NCBI GenBank assembly: GCA_023460795.1 | Contig: JAEWPC010000021.1 | Span: 1 to 64,000, forward strand | Direction of reading: 5' to 3' | DNA length: 64,000 nt | Source: Bacillota bacterium | GTDB lineage: Bacteria; Bacillota; Bacilli; Paenibacillales; Paenibacillaceae | Part shown: positions 16,740 through 25,324 of the stretch, piece after piece | Layout of the letters: each line of letters starts with the position of its first letter | Position numbering within the stretch: the first letter of the stretch is position 1 | The notes under the pieces: model-generated | Databases searched by the model: none | The model's input: only the letters and a program-made list of their open reading frames with translations | What the model was told of the DNA's origin: nothing | Position numbers and translations under genes: made by a program

Positions 16740-17563
16740 ATATACCGAAAATCCCGCTAGGGGAATGGATCGAAAGCTTCGAAGATTGGCTTACGGACCA
16801 TGCAGGTCCCGTCTTCGATTTCATCACGACGGTAATCGGCTCGCTAGTGGACGGTATCGAGACCGCGTTAGTATCGGTACCCGCTATCATTCTGATCTTA
16901 CTCTTAACCGCTTTGGCTTATTGGGCAGGGAAATGGAAAATCGCGCTGTTCGCGTTGGTGGGCCTGCTGCTCATCGATAACCTCGGGCTTTGGGAGCCAT
17001 CGATGCAGTCGTTGGCGCTTGTGCTGACGGCGGCTCTTCTGTCGATCATCGCGGGCGTGCCAATCGGCATCATGTGCGCGAGGAAGGATTCCGTCCAGAA
17101 TATCGTAACGCCCGTGCTCGACTTTATGCAGACGATGCCGGCTTTCGTTTACTTGCTGCCCGCGGTCACCTTTTTCTCGCTGGGGGCGGTGCCGGGCGTT
17201 ATTGCCTCGATTATATTCGCCATCCCGCCGACGATACGGTTGACGAATCTCGGCATCCGTCAAGTCTCGAGCGAATTAATCGAGGCGGCGGACGCTTTCG
17301 GGTCAACGCCTGCGCAGAAGCTATACAAACTGCAGCTGCCGCTCGCCATGCCCACGATTATGGCCGGGATCAACCAGACGATCATGCTTTCCTTGTCGAT
17401 GGTCGTGATCTCCTCGATGATCGGCGCGCAAGGCGTAGGCGCCTTGGTATACAGAGCGGTAACGCAAGTCAAGCTGGGCGTCGGCTTCGAAGCCGGCCTT
17501 GCGATCGTCATCATGGCTATACTGCTTGATCGCTTGACGCAAAACGCGTTCAAGAAAAAATAG
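16736..17563 (+). CDS. opuAB: Glycine betaine/proline ABC importer, permease subunit
   Basis: 275 residues, ProW/OpuAB type. An N-terminal amphipathic region (IPLGEWIESFEDWL) leads to several membrane segments. The inner-membrane component signature is EAADAFGSTPAQKLYKLQLPL, and the segment MLSLSMVVISSMIGAQGVGALVYRAV is highly typical of ProW/OpuAB. The start overlaps the opuAA stop (ATGA), and opuAC begins 17 bp after the stop. The substrate-binding domain is a separate protein here, as in B. subtilis OpuA, and is not fused to the permease as in lactococcal OpuA/BusAB. Confidence 0.95.
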   Translation: MNIPKIPLGEWIESFEDWLTDHAGPVFDFITTVIGSLVDGIETALVSVPAIILILLLTALAYWAGKWKIALFALVGLLLIDNLGLWEPSMQSLALVLTAALLSIIAGVPIGIMCARKDSVQNIVTPVLDFMQTMPAFVYLLPAVTFFSLGAVPGVIASIIFAIPPTIRLTNLGIRQVSSELIEAADAFGSTPAQKLYKLQLPLAMPTIMAGINQTIMLSLSMVVISSMIGAQGVGALVYRAVTQVKLGVGFEAGLAIVIMAILLDRLTQNAFKKK

Positions 17564-17580
17564 ATAAGGAGTGTTGTGAT

Positions 17581-18447
17581 TTGAAGAAGTGGAATTTATT
17601 ATTGTCCTTGGTGCTTACGGTAGCCGTCTTAGCCGGATGTTCGGAGAAGGGCGGGGATCATAAATCGATCAAGCTCGCTTATGTGGCATGGGATTCCGAA
17701 ATTGCGAGCACGAACGTAGTCAAAGAAGTGTTGGAGTCCAAACTCGGTTACAAGGTGGAAATGCTGCAGGTCGACGCCGGCCCGATGTGGGCGGGAATCG
17801 CCGACGGCAGCGCCGATGCGATGGTTGCCGCTTGGCTCCCGAGCACTCATGCCTCGTACTTGGAACAGTATGGCTCCAAAATCGACGATTTGGGAGCGAA
17901 CCTTAATGGCACCAAAACCGGATTGGTCGTTCCTGCCTATATGGATATCCAGTCCATCGAAGACTTGAACAAACCGGAGATCGCTTCCTCGCTGAAGAAA
18001 CAAATTATCGGCATCGAACCCGGCGCCGGTATTATGATGGCAACCGAGAAGGTCCTTGGAGATTACGCTCTGAAGGATTATAAGCTGGTCGAGAGCTCGT
18101 CCGCGGCCATGGCGACAGAGCTGCAGAAGGCATACGACAAGAAGGAGCCGATCGTCGTGACCGGTTGGACGCCCCATTGGAAGTTCGCTAAGATGGACTT
18201 GAAATACTTGGATGACCCTAAGGGCGTCTATGGCGGAGACGAACAAATTCATACGGTGGTTCGCAAGGGTCTGAAGGACGACATGGAAAGCGCGTATACG
18301 TTCTTAGATCAATTCCAATGGGAGCCTTCGGACATGGAGAGCGTAATGGTAGCTATTCAAGAGGGCAAATCGCCTGAAGAAGCAGCCAAGGATTGGGTGA
18401 ACGGTCACTCGGATCAAGTGGAAGCTTGGATTAAAGGAATCGAATAA
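17581..18447 (+). CDS. opuAC: Glycine betaine-binding lipoprotein
   Basis: 288 residues from a TTG start with AAGGAG 9 nt upstream. The lipobox VLAGC places the lipid-bearing Cys at residue 20, after a short hydrophobic signal. The mature part is an OpuAC-type solute-binding domain: IKLAYVAWDSEIASTNVV at the start, GPMWAGIADGSADAMVAAWL, and a late VTGWTPHWKF block. The tryptophans in these blocks are the kind that form the aromatic box around quaternary amines. It is tethered outside the membrane and hands betaine to the OpuAA/AB complex. A strong terminator follows. Confidence 0.93.
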   Translation: MKKWNLLLSLVLTVAVLAGCSEKGGDHKSIKLAYVAWDSEIASTNVVKEVLESKLGYKVEMLQVDAGPMWAGIADGSADAMVAAWLPSTHASYLEQYGSKIDDLGANLNGTKTGLVVPAYMDIQSIEDLNKPEIASSLKKQIIGIEPGAGIMMATEKVLGDYALKDYKLVESSSAAMATELQKAYDKKEPIVVTGWTPHWKFAKMDLKYLDDPKGVYGGDEQIHTVVRKGLKDDMESAYTFLDQFQWEPSDMESVMVAIQEGKSPEEAAKDWVNGHSDQVEAWIKGIE

Positions 18448-18457
18448 CACCAAATAA

Positions 18458-18483
18458 CGGAGCCTGCTAATGAGCGGGCTCCG
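18458..18483. terminator. Terminator shared by opuAC and the convergent membrane-protein gene
   Basis: CGGAGCC and GGCTCCG form a 7-bp stem, extended by inner GCT/AGC pairing and followed on the plus strand by TCGTTATTTT. The stop codon of the minus-strand gene (18467-18469) falls within the hairpin. Confidence 0.75.
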
Positions 18484-18925
18484 TCGTTATTTTCCGCATA
18501 ATCTTCTGCAGCGCGATACCGATGGCGATACCGACCGCTAAGCCGAATATTCCCAACCACATGGCCCCGAGATAGTCCTGCGAATAAATGACCCCGATCG
18601 TTGCGAAGAAAGCTCCGAATACATAAGGGAACACGGAGAATGGTTTCGCGCCGCCACCGGCGTCCTTATAAGCGTCCCACATGCCGAACATATACACGCA
18701 AGGATAGAACATCAGCCATTGGTAATCCGCTTGGTTGATCGCGTTACGGATGTCGCCGTGAAAGCTGGAAATGATGACTAGATTCAAATGAGATTGCACG
18801 TTGATCGCAAATTCCAAGAGGATGAGCAGGGTTCCCTTCACGTATTTGCCATTGCGAAATTGGCCGAATCCGGGGAGGGCGATGCTCCATAATAGAGCCT
18901 CGGCGGCGCGGGAAGGTTTGTCCAT
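18467..18925 (-). CDS. Small integral membrane protein of unknown function
   Basis: 152 residues with four likely membrane segments (about 28-45, 70-85, 100-118 and 122-142). The N-terminal ALLWSIALPGFGQFRNGKYVKG is the glycine-rich motif found in many small bacterial membrane proteins of the TM2/DUF5683 type. No catalytic residues stand out. It is 16 bp downstream of the DUF3231 gene on the same strand and probably co-transcribed. The C-terminus is short and basic (KIMRKITTE). Confidence 0.65.
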   Translation of the reverse strand: MDKPSRAAEALLWSIALPGFGQFRNGKYVKGTLLILLEFAINVQSHLNLVIISSFHGDIRNAINQADYQWLMFYPCVYMFGMWDAYKDAGGGAKPFSVFPYVFGAFFATIGVIYSQDYLGAMWLGIFGLAVGIAIGIALQKIMRKITTEPAH

Positions 18926-18941
18926 GGAGTACCCTCGGTCA

Positions 18942-19979
18942 TTATTTGTGAGTTAAAGCGTCGCGATCCGTCGCTTGAGGCGGTTGCTCCATCCATCCGA
19001 AATCGATCATGATATTGGCGCCGTCTTCCACGTAGTTGCCGACCTCCGCCATGAACCTTACGAATACCGAGGCTACGTCATGTCTAGCGCTGAACGCCAA
19101 GGCATTGCCGTAGGTGCGGATTCGTACGATGAACATGTCAACCTTGTGGAACAACATGATTTTATCGGAGAACGGCGAGAAGGTTGAATCCGTTACCAAA
19201 TGATCCAGTACCGGATGGGTAGGCAGGTCGTCTTTCTGCAGCAGTTTGTTTAACACTTGAATATGCTTTTGCGCGATCTCTTTGCCTCTATGGAAGTATT
19301 GGCGCACTTGCTCGGTTTTGGCCGATTGGCTGAAGCCGGTAAGCACGGCGCTGCTGATTGCGTTATTCTGGACGTTGTCGTAGATATGGGTAATCTCCAA
19401 CGCCGAAAGCGGTCGAACGTCTCCGAAAAAACCGTTTAGAAAAGATTGTTTTTGGACGAAATCGATGTTGTTGGGCGTTGGAATTAACGGCGGCTTAATC
19501 AGGAAGCCTTTGGCGTCGAGCAAATCATTGACTTCGTTCATTAGATCTACCGTGGACGACATGCAATAGGTAAAGAAGTCGCGGACGTCGAGACGGCTCA
19601 TGAGCGGTACGGCGATACTGTATACGCTGATCCCCGCCTTGCTGGTGTATTTCAAGTAATGCAAATAAAATTCGTCGTGGAATAGCCGCGGAGCCGCGAC
19701 ATTCACGTCATTCTCTTCGAATCCGCGCGGAAGCGGATGTCCTTCCCGATTGAATATGTCCGTGATCGTATTCAATAATCGCTCGGTTAATTGATACGCC
19801 TTCTCGAGAACGCCTCGGATTTCGTTGTCGTCTACGTTTCGCAGAAAATAAGGGAGGATGCGGTTTGCCATACTATTCCCCATATAGGTCGCCCATAACT
19901 TCCCGACTTCGGCCGACGTCAGTTTATCCGTGATGCTTCCTTTCAACTGGCTATTATGCACGGGTTGGAGTTTGATCAT
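18942..19979 (-). CDS. DUF3231 family protein (two ferritin-like repeats)
   Basis: 345 residues made of two related helical halves (about 8-165 and 175-335), each starting with a K/L-T-(S/A)-(A/L)-E-(V/I) helix and containing a phenylalanine- and histidine-rich stretch (LFHDEFYLHYL in the first). This is the DUF3231 layout common in Bacillales spore-formers, related to CotF-like four-helix proteins and without known activity. GAGGAGG lies about 11 nt before the ATG. It probably forms an operon with the small membrane protein downstream. A spore-coat or stress role would be a guess. Confidence 0.75.
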   Translation of the reverse strand: MIKLQPVHNSQLKGSITDKLTSAEVGKLWATYMGNSMANRILPYFLRNVDDNEIRGVLEKAYQLTERLLNTITDIFNREGHPLPRGFEENDVNVAAPRLFHDEFYLHYLKYTSKAGISVYSIAVPLMSRLDVRDFFTYCMSSTVDLMNEVNDLLDAKGFLIKPPLIPTPNNIDFVQKQSFLNGFFGDVRPLSALEITHIYDNVQNNAISSAVLTGFSQSAKTEQVRQYFHRGKEIAQKHIQVLNKLLQKDDLPTHPVLDHLVTDSTFSPFSDKIMLFHKVDMFIVRIRTYGNALAFSARHDVASVFVRFMAEVGNYVEDGANIMIDFGWMEQPPQATDRDALTHK

Positions 19980-20030
19980 CTAAGCTGTACCTCCTCTATG
20001 TACCGCTTAGGTTTCGACATCGGCGAATTT

Positions 20031-20918
20031 TTATCCAAAGACATTGACGCCTGAATGAACCTTATACGAATTGCGGTAAGCCCGCGGCGTCATGCCGGTC
20101 AGCTTCTTGAAGGTAGAGTAGAAGTGGGGCAGCGAACGAAAGCCGCAAGCCAGCGCAACCGATTCTACGTTGTCGTTCGCGGATAGAAGGAGTTCTTTCA
20201 CTCGTACGATCCGCTTGGCGGTGACGTAATCGATCAAGTTCATACCCGTAAGCTGTTTGAACATACGCGAGAAATGCTCGGCGGTCACGCCCGCTTGGCT
20301 GGAAAGCTCGGAAAGTCCCCCGGCATGAACCGGATCTTCGTCTATCGCCCGCATCGCGTCCAGCATCCAATGCGGACCGATGCGGGTTTTCGCGTTGTCC
20401 ATAGGTTCCGAGGAGTCAAGCCGGTTCACTTGAATGAGGAGCTGTTGCAGATGCGAGCGGACGGCGTGCCGATAGCCGATCCTGCGGCCTGTCGTCTCGG
20501 AATGAATAGCCTGGAGGATCGATACCGTTCGCTCCCGAAGGTCTTCGGAAATCGTGAGCTTGAACCGTCGTCTTCGGAGCGCGATCTCGAAGCTTCTGAG
20601 CGGCGCATAACCGTCGTCGAACCCTTCGGAGCGAATGAGCGCGGGCGCGAAGAATACGGCTGTCGATACCGTCGGATCGGAGGCGTCCGGAAAAGCGCAA
20701 TGGATCGTATTCCCGGGGATCAGGAATAGGTCACCGGGCTTTTGCTCGTAAAAGGCGTTATCGATGAATATCGTTCCTTGACCGCGGTGGACGTACACCA
20801 TTTCGTAAAGATCGTGTAGGTGCTCGGGCAGCTCGCTCTGCTTCGTGCGCAACTGCTCGTATACGATGTCGAACGGAAAGGTCGGATCGAGCCTGAACGG
20901 CTTCCGGATCGGTTTCAT
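20031..20918 (-). CDS. AraC family transcriptional regulator with cupin sensor domain
   Basis: 295 residues. The N-terminal half is an AraC-type cupin (HLHDLYEMVYVHRGQGTIFI; KPGDLFLIPGNTIHCAF). The C-terminal 100 residues hold two helix-turn-helix units (LSELSSQAGVTAEHFSRMFKQ; VESVALACGFRSLPHFYSTF) ending in TGMTPRAYRN. It is divergent from the amidohydrolase gene across a 135-bp AT-rich gap, so that gene and the hydrolase after it are the likely targets. The ligand is presumably a sugar or sugar lactone; this is inference from the neighbour. Confidence 0.88.
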   Translation of the reverse strand: MKPIRKPFRLDPTFPFDIVYEQLRTKQSELPEHLHDLYEMVYVHRGQGTIFIDNAFYEQKPGDLFLIPGNTIHCAFPDASDPTVSTAVFFAPALIRSEGFDDGYAPLRSFEIALRRRRFKLTISEDLRERTVSILQAIHSETTGRRIGYRHAVRSHLQQLLIQVNRLDSSEPMDNAKTRIGPHWMLDAMRAIDEDPVHAGGLSELSSQAGVTAEHFSRMFKQLTGMNLIDYVTAKRIVRVKELLLSANDNVESVALACGFRSLPHFYSTFKKLTGMTPRAYRNSYKVHSGVNVFG

Positions 20919-21053
20919 GCGAGATTCTCCTCATTAGGTGCTGTTGCACTATTTATATCAATATACCGTATAAAAGATCAATTCATTGGTATTTTATATT
21001 CCTAATTTGATCGTACAATGAGAGGTAGAGGATAACCAGGGGAGGAAACGGGA

Positions 21054-21899
21054 ATGCGGATTGACGCCCATCAACACTATTGGAAGATCGATCGCGGCGA
21101 TTACGGTTGGATAACGCCGGAGCTGCCGATTCTGTATCGGGATTACTTGCCCGAGCATTTGGCCGGACATCTGAGCAAGCACGATATGGCAGGAACGATT
21201 CTCGTACAAGCCGCGCCGACGGTAGAGGAAACGGAATATATGCTCGCGCTAGCGGAACGAACGGATTCGGTCTTAGGCGTCGTCGGCTGGCTGGATTTGT
21301 TCGATCCTTCGCATCGCCGGCAATACGAAAGGTATAAGCGGCATCCCAAGTTCGTCGGCTTCCGGATCATGATTCAAGAGATGCCCGACGCGACGAGCGT
21401 CCTGGAGCAGGCTTTCATTGACGCGCTTCGCTGGTATGCGCGGGAAGGCGTTCCCGTCGATCTGCTCTTGAAGTCGGATCAATTGGATGCGCTTAACCGG
21501 TTGCTGGACGAAGCGCCCGGGCTTAGGGGCGTGATCGACCATATCGCCAAGCCGCCGATCGCCTCCGGATCGTTCGAGCCTTGGGCCGCCCAGATGGAGC
21601 GCGCGGCGGCGCATCCGAACATCTACTGCAAGCTGTCGGGCATGGTGACGGAAGCCGACCATCGGTCTTGGAAGCCGGAGCAATTCGAACGGTATATTCG
21701 GCACGCGCTCGATCTATTCGGCCCTCATCGCGTCATGTTCGGTTCGGACTGGCCGGTATGTCTGCAGGCTGCCGAGTACGATGAAGTCGTAAGCGTGCTC
21801 GAGCGAGCGATTCCGAGCGGTTGGAGCGAGCAGGAACGCGCGGCGTTATATGGGGGCAACGCGGCCCGATTCTATCAATTGGACGGTATAAGTGGCTAA
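21054..21899 (+). CDS. Amidohydrolase family 2 protein, sugar-lactonase-like
   Basis: 281-residue TIM-barrel metal hydrolase. The N-terminal metal motif is IDAHQHYW (His5, His7). Further family blocks are GWLDLFDP, KFVGFRIMIQ, VIDHIAKPP, YCKLSGMVTEAD and MFGSDWPV, with the catalytic Asp. The H-Q-H start and overall layout are those of the L-fuconolactonase/L-rhamnonolactonase branch of amidohydrolase_2, so hydrolysis of an aldonolactone is likely; the exact sugar is not readable. GGGGAGG precedes the ATG by about 8 nt. Divergent AraC gene upstream. Confidence 0.85.
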   Translation: MRIDAHQHYWKIDRGDYGWITPELPILYRDYLPEHLAGHLSKHDMAGTILVQAAPTVEETEYMLALAERTDSVLGVVGWLDLFDPSHRRQYERYKRHPKFVGFRIMIQEMPDATSVLEQAFIDALRWYAREGVPVDLLLKSDQLDALNRLLDEAPGLRGVIDHIAKPPIASGSFEPWAAQMERAAAHPNIYCKLSGMVTEADHRSWKPEQFERYIRHALDLFGPHRVMFGSDWPVCLQAAEYDEVVSVLERAIPSGWSEQERAALYGGNAARFYQLDGISG

Positions 21900-21918
21900 A
21901 GTCGGAATCCCGTGAGAT

Positions 21919-21945
21919 AAAAGCTATAATAGAGTTGTAGCTTTT
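21919..21945. promoter_or_regulatory. 8-bp-arm inverted repeat overlapping a TATAAT
   Basis: AAAAGCTA and TAGCTTTT flank an 11-nt loop containing most of a perfect TATAAT (21925-21930). The element lies between the lactonase-like gene and the serine hydrolase. It can be read as a weak terminator for the first or as operator plus -10 box for the second; no clear -35 box is seen. Confidence 0.4.
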
Positions 21946-21969
21946 AAATTCCGGAAGGAGACTTACATC

Positions 21970-23148
21970 ATGCTAGATCACACTGCTGTCCAACAACTCC
22001 AAGAGACGTTAAGAAGAAGCATCGACAACAACGAAATCGCCGGCGGTAACCTCATGCTGATCAAGGACGGAAGCGAGATCTTCTACCATGAAGACGGTCT
22101 AGCGAATCGAGAGACGGGAACGCCGTTCGCTCGAGATTCCATCTTCAGGCTGTATTCCTTCACGAAACCGATTACGGCGACCGCCGTCATGATATTGCTA
22201 GAACGCGGGGATATCGATCTGCTCGAGCCGGTTAGCCAATACATTCCGGGATTCCGCAATCAAATGGTCGAAGACGGCGGACGGCTTATACCCGTTGAGC
22301 GGGACGTTACGATACACGACCTGCTGACCATGACATCGGGTCTGGTGTACGGTGGAGATAGCCAAGCCGGACAAGCGACGGAAGCTTTGTTCCGCGAGAT
22401 CGATCAAAGGATGTTCGGCGAATCGCCGATGGGAACGCTGGAATTCATCAATCGGCTGGGCGAAGGCCCGCTGGCTTCACAGCCGGGCTCGGCTTGGCAC
22501 TACGGTACGTCGGCAGATGTGCTGGGAGCCGTCGTGGAAGTCGTCACCGGCATGCGGTTCGGGACGTTCTTGCGCAAGGAATTATTCGAGCCGCTAGGCA
22601 TGAAAGATACCGGATTCTGGGTATCCGAGGCGAATCGAGGACGGTTGGTCACCACTTACGAGAATGACGGACAAGGCGGATTAACGCCCTATACGGGACA
22701 TCATCTGGGCATTAATAACCGAATGGATCAGGAACCGGCGTTCGAATCGGGAGGAGCGGGACTCGCGTCGACGATCGACGACGCGGCGCGATTCACGACC
22801 ATGCTGTTGGGTAAGGGCAGCATAGGCGGCGTCCGGATCTTGCGGCCGAGAACGGTAGAGTATTTGACTTCCGCTACGTTAACCGCCCGGCAGCAAACCA
22901 ATTTCGAATCGTGGCATAGGTTGCGCGGGCACAGTTACGGCAATCTGATGCGCGTCATGACCGATCCTTCACAAGCCGGGATGATCGGCAGCACCGGAGA
23001 GTACGGATGGGACGGCTGGCTTGGCGCTTACTTCGGCAATTTCCCGCAAGAGAGCTTTACGATCTTGTTCATGGCGAACAGGAAAGACGCCGGAACGATG
23101 CCGGTGACTCGGAAGCTGCGGAACATCGCGGTAAGTTCGCTATTCTAA
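21970..23148 (+). CDS. Serine hydrolase of the class C beta-lactamase/esterase family
   Basis: 392 residues, no signal peptide, therefore cytoplasmic. Active-site SxxK is Ser63-Lys66 (YSFTKPITA), and the YxS/N-type motif is Tyr178 in WHYGTSADVLG. The C-terminal part (DGWLGAYFGNFPQES) replaces the classical KTG box, as in EstB-like carboxylesterases. Family members hydrolyse esters or D-amino acid amides; a cytoplasmic one among sugar genes may deacylate imported carbohydrate, which is inference. GGAAGGAG is 8-9 nt before the ATG. Confidence 0.85.
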   Translation: MLDHTAVQQLQETLRRSIDNNEIAGGNLMLIKDGSEIFYHEDGLANRETGTPFARDSIFRLYSFTKPITATAVMILLERGDIDLLEPVSQYIPGFRNQMVEDGGRLIPVERDVTIHDLLTMTSGLVYGGDSQAGQATEALFREIDQRMFGESPMGTLEFINRLGEGPLASQPGSAWHYGTSADVLGAVVEVVTGMRFGTFLRKELFEPLGMKDTGFWVSEANRGRLVTTYENDGQGGLTPYTGHHLGINNRMDQEPAFESGGAGLASTIDDAARFTTMLLGKGSIGGVRILRPRTVEYLTSATLTARQQTNFESWHRLRGHSYGNLMRVMTDPSQAGMIGSTGEYGWDGWLGAYFGNFPQESFTILFMANRKDAGTMPVTRKLRNIAVSSLF

Positions 23149-23199
23149 AGAGGAGGCGAGGCCGATGTCGGTCGGGATATTGGCGCTGCCTGTTGGATG

Positions 23200-23301
23200 A
23201 CCTGCGAATGTGCAGGTATTTCCGACTGAATAGAACCACTTTGCTGTAATACCCGATAAAATACAGGTAAATCAACCGAATAAGCGCCACCCGCCGAGAA
23301 T
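23200..23301 (+). repeat. Two-copy 51-bp tandem repeat (family C)
   Basis: Copies begin at 23200 and 23251, exactly 51 bp apart, and share blocks such as T(G/A)CAGGTA, (C/A)CGAATA or CTGAATA, and CCAC. The same family recurs at 32767-32960, where the block TTTGCTnnAATACCCG is shared. This stretch plus the following terminator fills the 250-bp gap between two convergent genes. Confidence 0.6.
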
Positions 23302-23310
23302 TCGGAAAAA

Positions 23311-23335
23311 CACCTGCAGGTTTGCAGGTGTTTTT
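23311..23335 (+). terminator. Intrinsic terminator after the serine hydrolase gene region
   Basis: CACCTGCA-GGTT-TGCAGGTG followed by TTTTTCG. An 8-bp perfect stem, preceded by a run of A residues. It lies about 160 bp past the hydrolase stop, downstream of the repeat. Confidence 0.8.
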
Positions 23336-23398
23336 CGTATCTGATCTCGTGCTCGCGATTAACGGCATTTTCGCAGGTTTCCTTGGATTGCGCTGCCG

Positions 23399-24283
23399 CT
23401 ATTTCCGGTATTGCGATGGCGTCATCCCTCTATATTGCTTGAACAGCTTCGTGAAATAATTCGGATTGTCGCAGCCGATGAGCCCCGCGATCTCGGTCAC
23501 GGATTTCTCCGTCTCCAATAGCAGGCGCTCGGCTTCGTTGACCCTGCATAGGTTCACGTATTCGATGAACGTGCGTCCCGTGAGCTTCTTGAACAGCTTG
23601 CAGAAATGGTAAGGGTTAAGGTTTAGCTGCTTAGCGGCGTTCTCGACGGTATATTTCTCCGATAAATTGCTCTCGATAGATCGGATGAGCGCTTTGAATC
23701 TTTCCCCGTTGTGAACGGGGCGGCGGCCTAGCCTGCTTAGGTCCTGCTGCGGGAGGAACGTTCTCGAGAGATACGTTAACAACAGATGAAGCTGAGAGGT
23801 GACGATAAGCTGATAGCCTGGCCGCTTGGACGCGAACTCCTCGCCGGCTCGATCGAGCAAAGGATAATATTCGGCGCAGGAGAGCGCGAGCGAAGCGGGC
23901 TTAACCGGAAACCGGACGCGTCCCTCCAGATAAGGAAGAACGTAACGGGCATGGACCGGGTCGTTGAGCCAGTGCTGGAATAGCGAGCCGTTAAACACGA
24001 TGGAGGTAAACGCGGTGTCGCCGTCGCACGTACTGAATCCGGTATGCAGACTCCCGGCGGGAACGAAGAGCACGTCGCCGGGTATCGCCTCGTAAGGCTG
24101 GCTGTCGATATGGAAGATCCCCGTTCCTTCATGCATCACAATAATTTCGAAGTGTTCGTGCCAATGCAGGAACAGGATGCATTGATCGATTCTCGCGCCT
24201 TTGTACGCATTATAGAAGAAATGGACCGGGTGGTCTTTGTCGGCGATGGTCGTGTGCTCTCTCAATTCCTTCGGGTGAATCAT
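23399..24283 (-). CDS. AraC family transcriptional regulator
   Basis: 294 residues. The cupin-type N-terminus reads HWHEHFEIIVMHEGTGIFHI then AIPGDVLFVPAGSLHTGF. The C-terminal DNA-binding part has VENAAKQLNLNPYHFCKLFKK and VTEIAGLIGCDNPNYFTKLFKQ, ending YRGMTPSQYRK. It is divergent from the isomerase/oxidoreductase pair at 24406-26371, with a cre-like palindrome in the shared gap, so it likely activates that pair. The ligand is unknown. No signal peptide or membrane segment. Confidence 0.88.
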   Translation of the reverse strand: MIHPKELREHTTIADKDHPVHFFYNAYKGARIDQCILFLHWHEHFEIIVMHEGTGIFHIDSQPYEAIPGDVLFVPAGSLHTGFSTCDGDTAFTSIVFNGSLFQHWLNDPVHARYVLPYLEGRVRFPVKPASLALSCAEYYPLLDRAGEEFASKRPGYQLIVTSQLHLLLTYLSRTFLPQQDLSRLGRRPVHNGERFKALIRSIESNLSEKYTVENAAKQLNLNPYHFCKLFKKLTGRTFIEYVNLCRVNEAERLLLETEKSVTEIAGLIGCDNPNYFTKLFKQYRGMTPSQYRK

Positions 24284-24331
24284 CCTTGATCAACTCCACA
24301 AGATATTGCCATATTCGCACAAGATTTGAAG

Positions 24332-24345
24332 GGTAAGCGCTTATA
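24332..24345 (+). promoter_or_regulatory. cre-like site between the AraC gene and the isomerase gene
   Basis: GGTAAGCGCTTATA contains the perfect 10-bp palindrome TAAGCGCTTA and matches the optimal cre TGTAAGCGCTTACA at 12 of 14 positions. It lies about 60 bp before the isomerase start, where CcpA could repress or block the promoter. Confidence 0.6.
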
Positions 24346-24405
24346 TGGAACGTTATAATGAGCCTATAGTCGTAACAATACATCAATATAGGAGTGGTAT
24401 TCAAG

Positions 24406-25296
24406 ATGTCAACCGGACAAATACGGATCGGTACGCTAGTGGGCGGCGGCGATGCGGTACGAGTCATTCCGCAAATCGCTCCGCATGGCTTCGAAAGCTA
24501 TAGCTTGACGTTCTGGCAGACAACGGGCGATACGAATCTCGCGGAGACCGCGAAACAAGTTCGCGAGCTGGCGGATCAGCATGGTTTCCAAGTATCGTCC
24601 TTAGGCATTTTCGGTAATCCGCTAACGGGAGTGGGAGACAACGCCGATACTCTCGCGAGCTGGGAACGGTTGATCGATCACGCGCATCTGTTCGGGACGG
24701 ACATCGTAGCCGGATTTACCGGAAGGCTGACGGGGCAATCCATCGACGCGTCTATCCCTAAATATGCGGAAGTGTTCGGAGAGCTGGGCCGCAGGGCTGC
24801 GGACAAGGGGGTGCGAATCGCGTTCGAGAACTGCGACATGGGCGGAACTTGGGAATCCGGGGACTGGAATATCGCACATAATCCGACGGCATGGGAGATG
24901 ATGTTCAACGCGATTCCTTCGGATCGCATCGGATTGCAATGGGAACCCTGCCATCAGATGGTATCGTTGATCGATCCGATTCCGCAGCTGCGCAAATGGG
25001 TCGGCAAAGTGTTCAACGTACACGGCAAAGACGCGACGATCGCATGGGACGTCGTGAAAGAATACGGCATTCACGGTCCTAAGCCATACGTGTGGCATCG
25101 CACGCCGGGGTTCGGCGATACGAATTGGGCCGACGTCATCACGATCCTCATGCAGGCCGGCTATCAAGGGACCATCGATATCGAAGGATGGCACGACCCG
25201 GTCTACAAGGGCGAGCTAGAGATGACGGGGCAAGTGCATGCGCTAAATTACTTGAAGCGTTGCCGGGGCGGGTCTTTCGTTCCGAATCCGGTCTAA
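24406..25296 (+). CDS. Sugar phosphate isomerase/epimerase family TIM-barrel protein
   Basis: 296 residues from ATG 24406; an in-frame GTG at 24394 lies inside the ribosome binding site. AP_endonuc_2 (xylose isomerase-like) TIM barrel: FGNPLTGVGD, VRIAFENCDMGGTWE with a metal-binding Glu, GLQWEPCHQMV, VFNVHGKD and DIEGWHDPV supply the usual Glu/Asp/His metal ligands. Members isomerise or epimerise sugars or act on keto-sugars. It is followed after 28 bp by a Gfo/Idh/MocA dehydrogenase, a frequent pairing in which the two enzymes work on the same oxidised sugar. The substrate is not determined. Confidence 0.82.
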   Translation: MSTGQIRIGTLVGGGDAVRVIPQIAPHGFESYSLTFWQTTGDTNLAETAKQVRELADQHGFQVSSLGIFGNPLTGVGDNADTLASWERLIDHAHLFGTDIVAGFTGRLTGQSIDASIPKYAEVFGELGRRAADKGVRIAFENCDMGGTWESGDWNIAHNPTAWEMMFNAIPSDRIGLQWEPCHQMVSLIDPIPQLRKWVGKVFNVHGKDATIAWDVVKEYGIHGPKPYVWHRTPGFGDTNWADVITILMQAGYQGTIDIEGWHDPVYKGELEMTGQVHALNYLKRCRGGSFVPNPV

Positions 25297-25324
25297 AATC
25301 ATGATGAGAGGTGGTCATCGTCGA

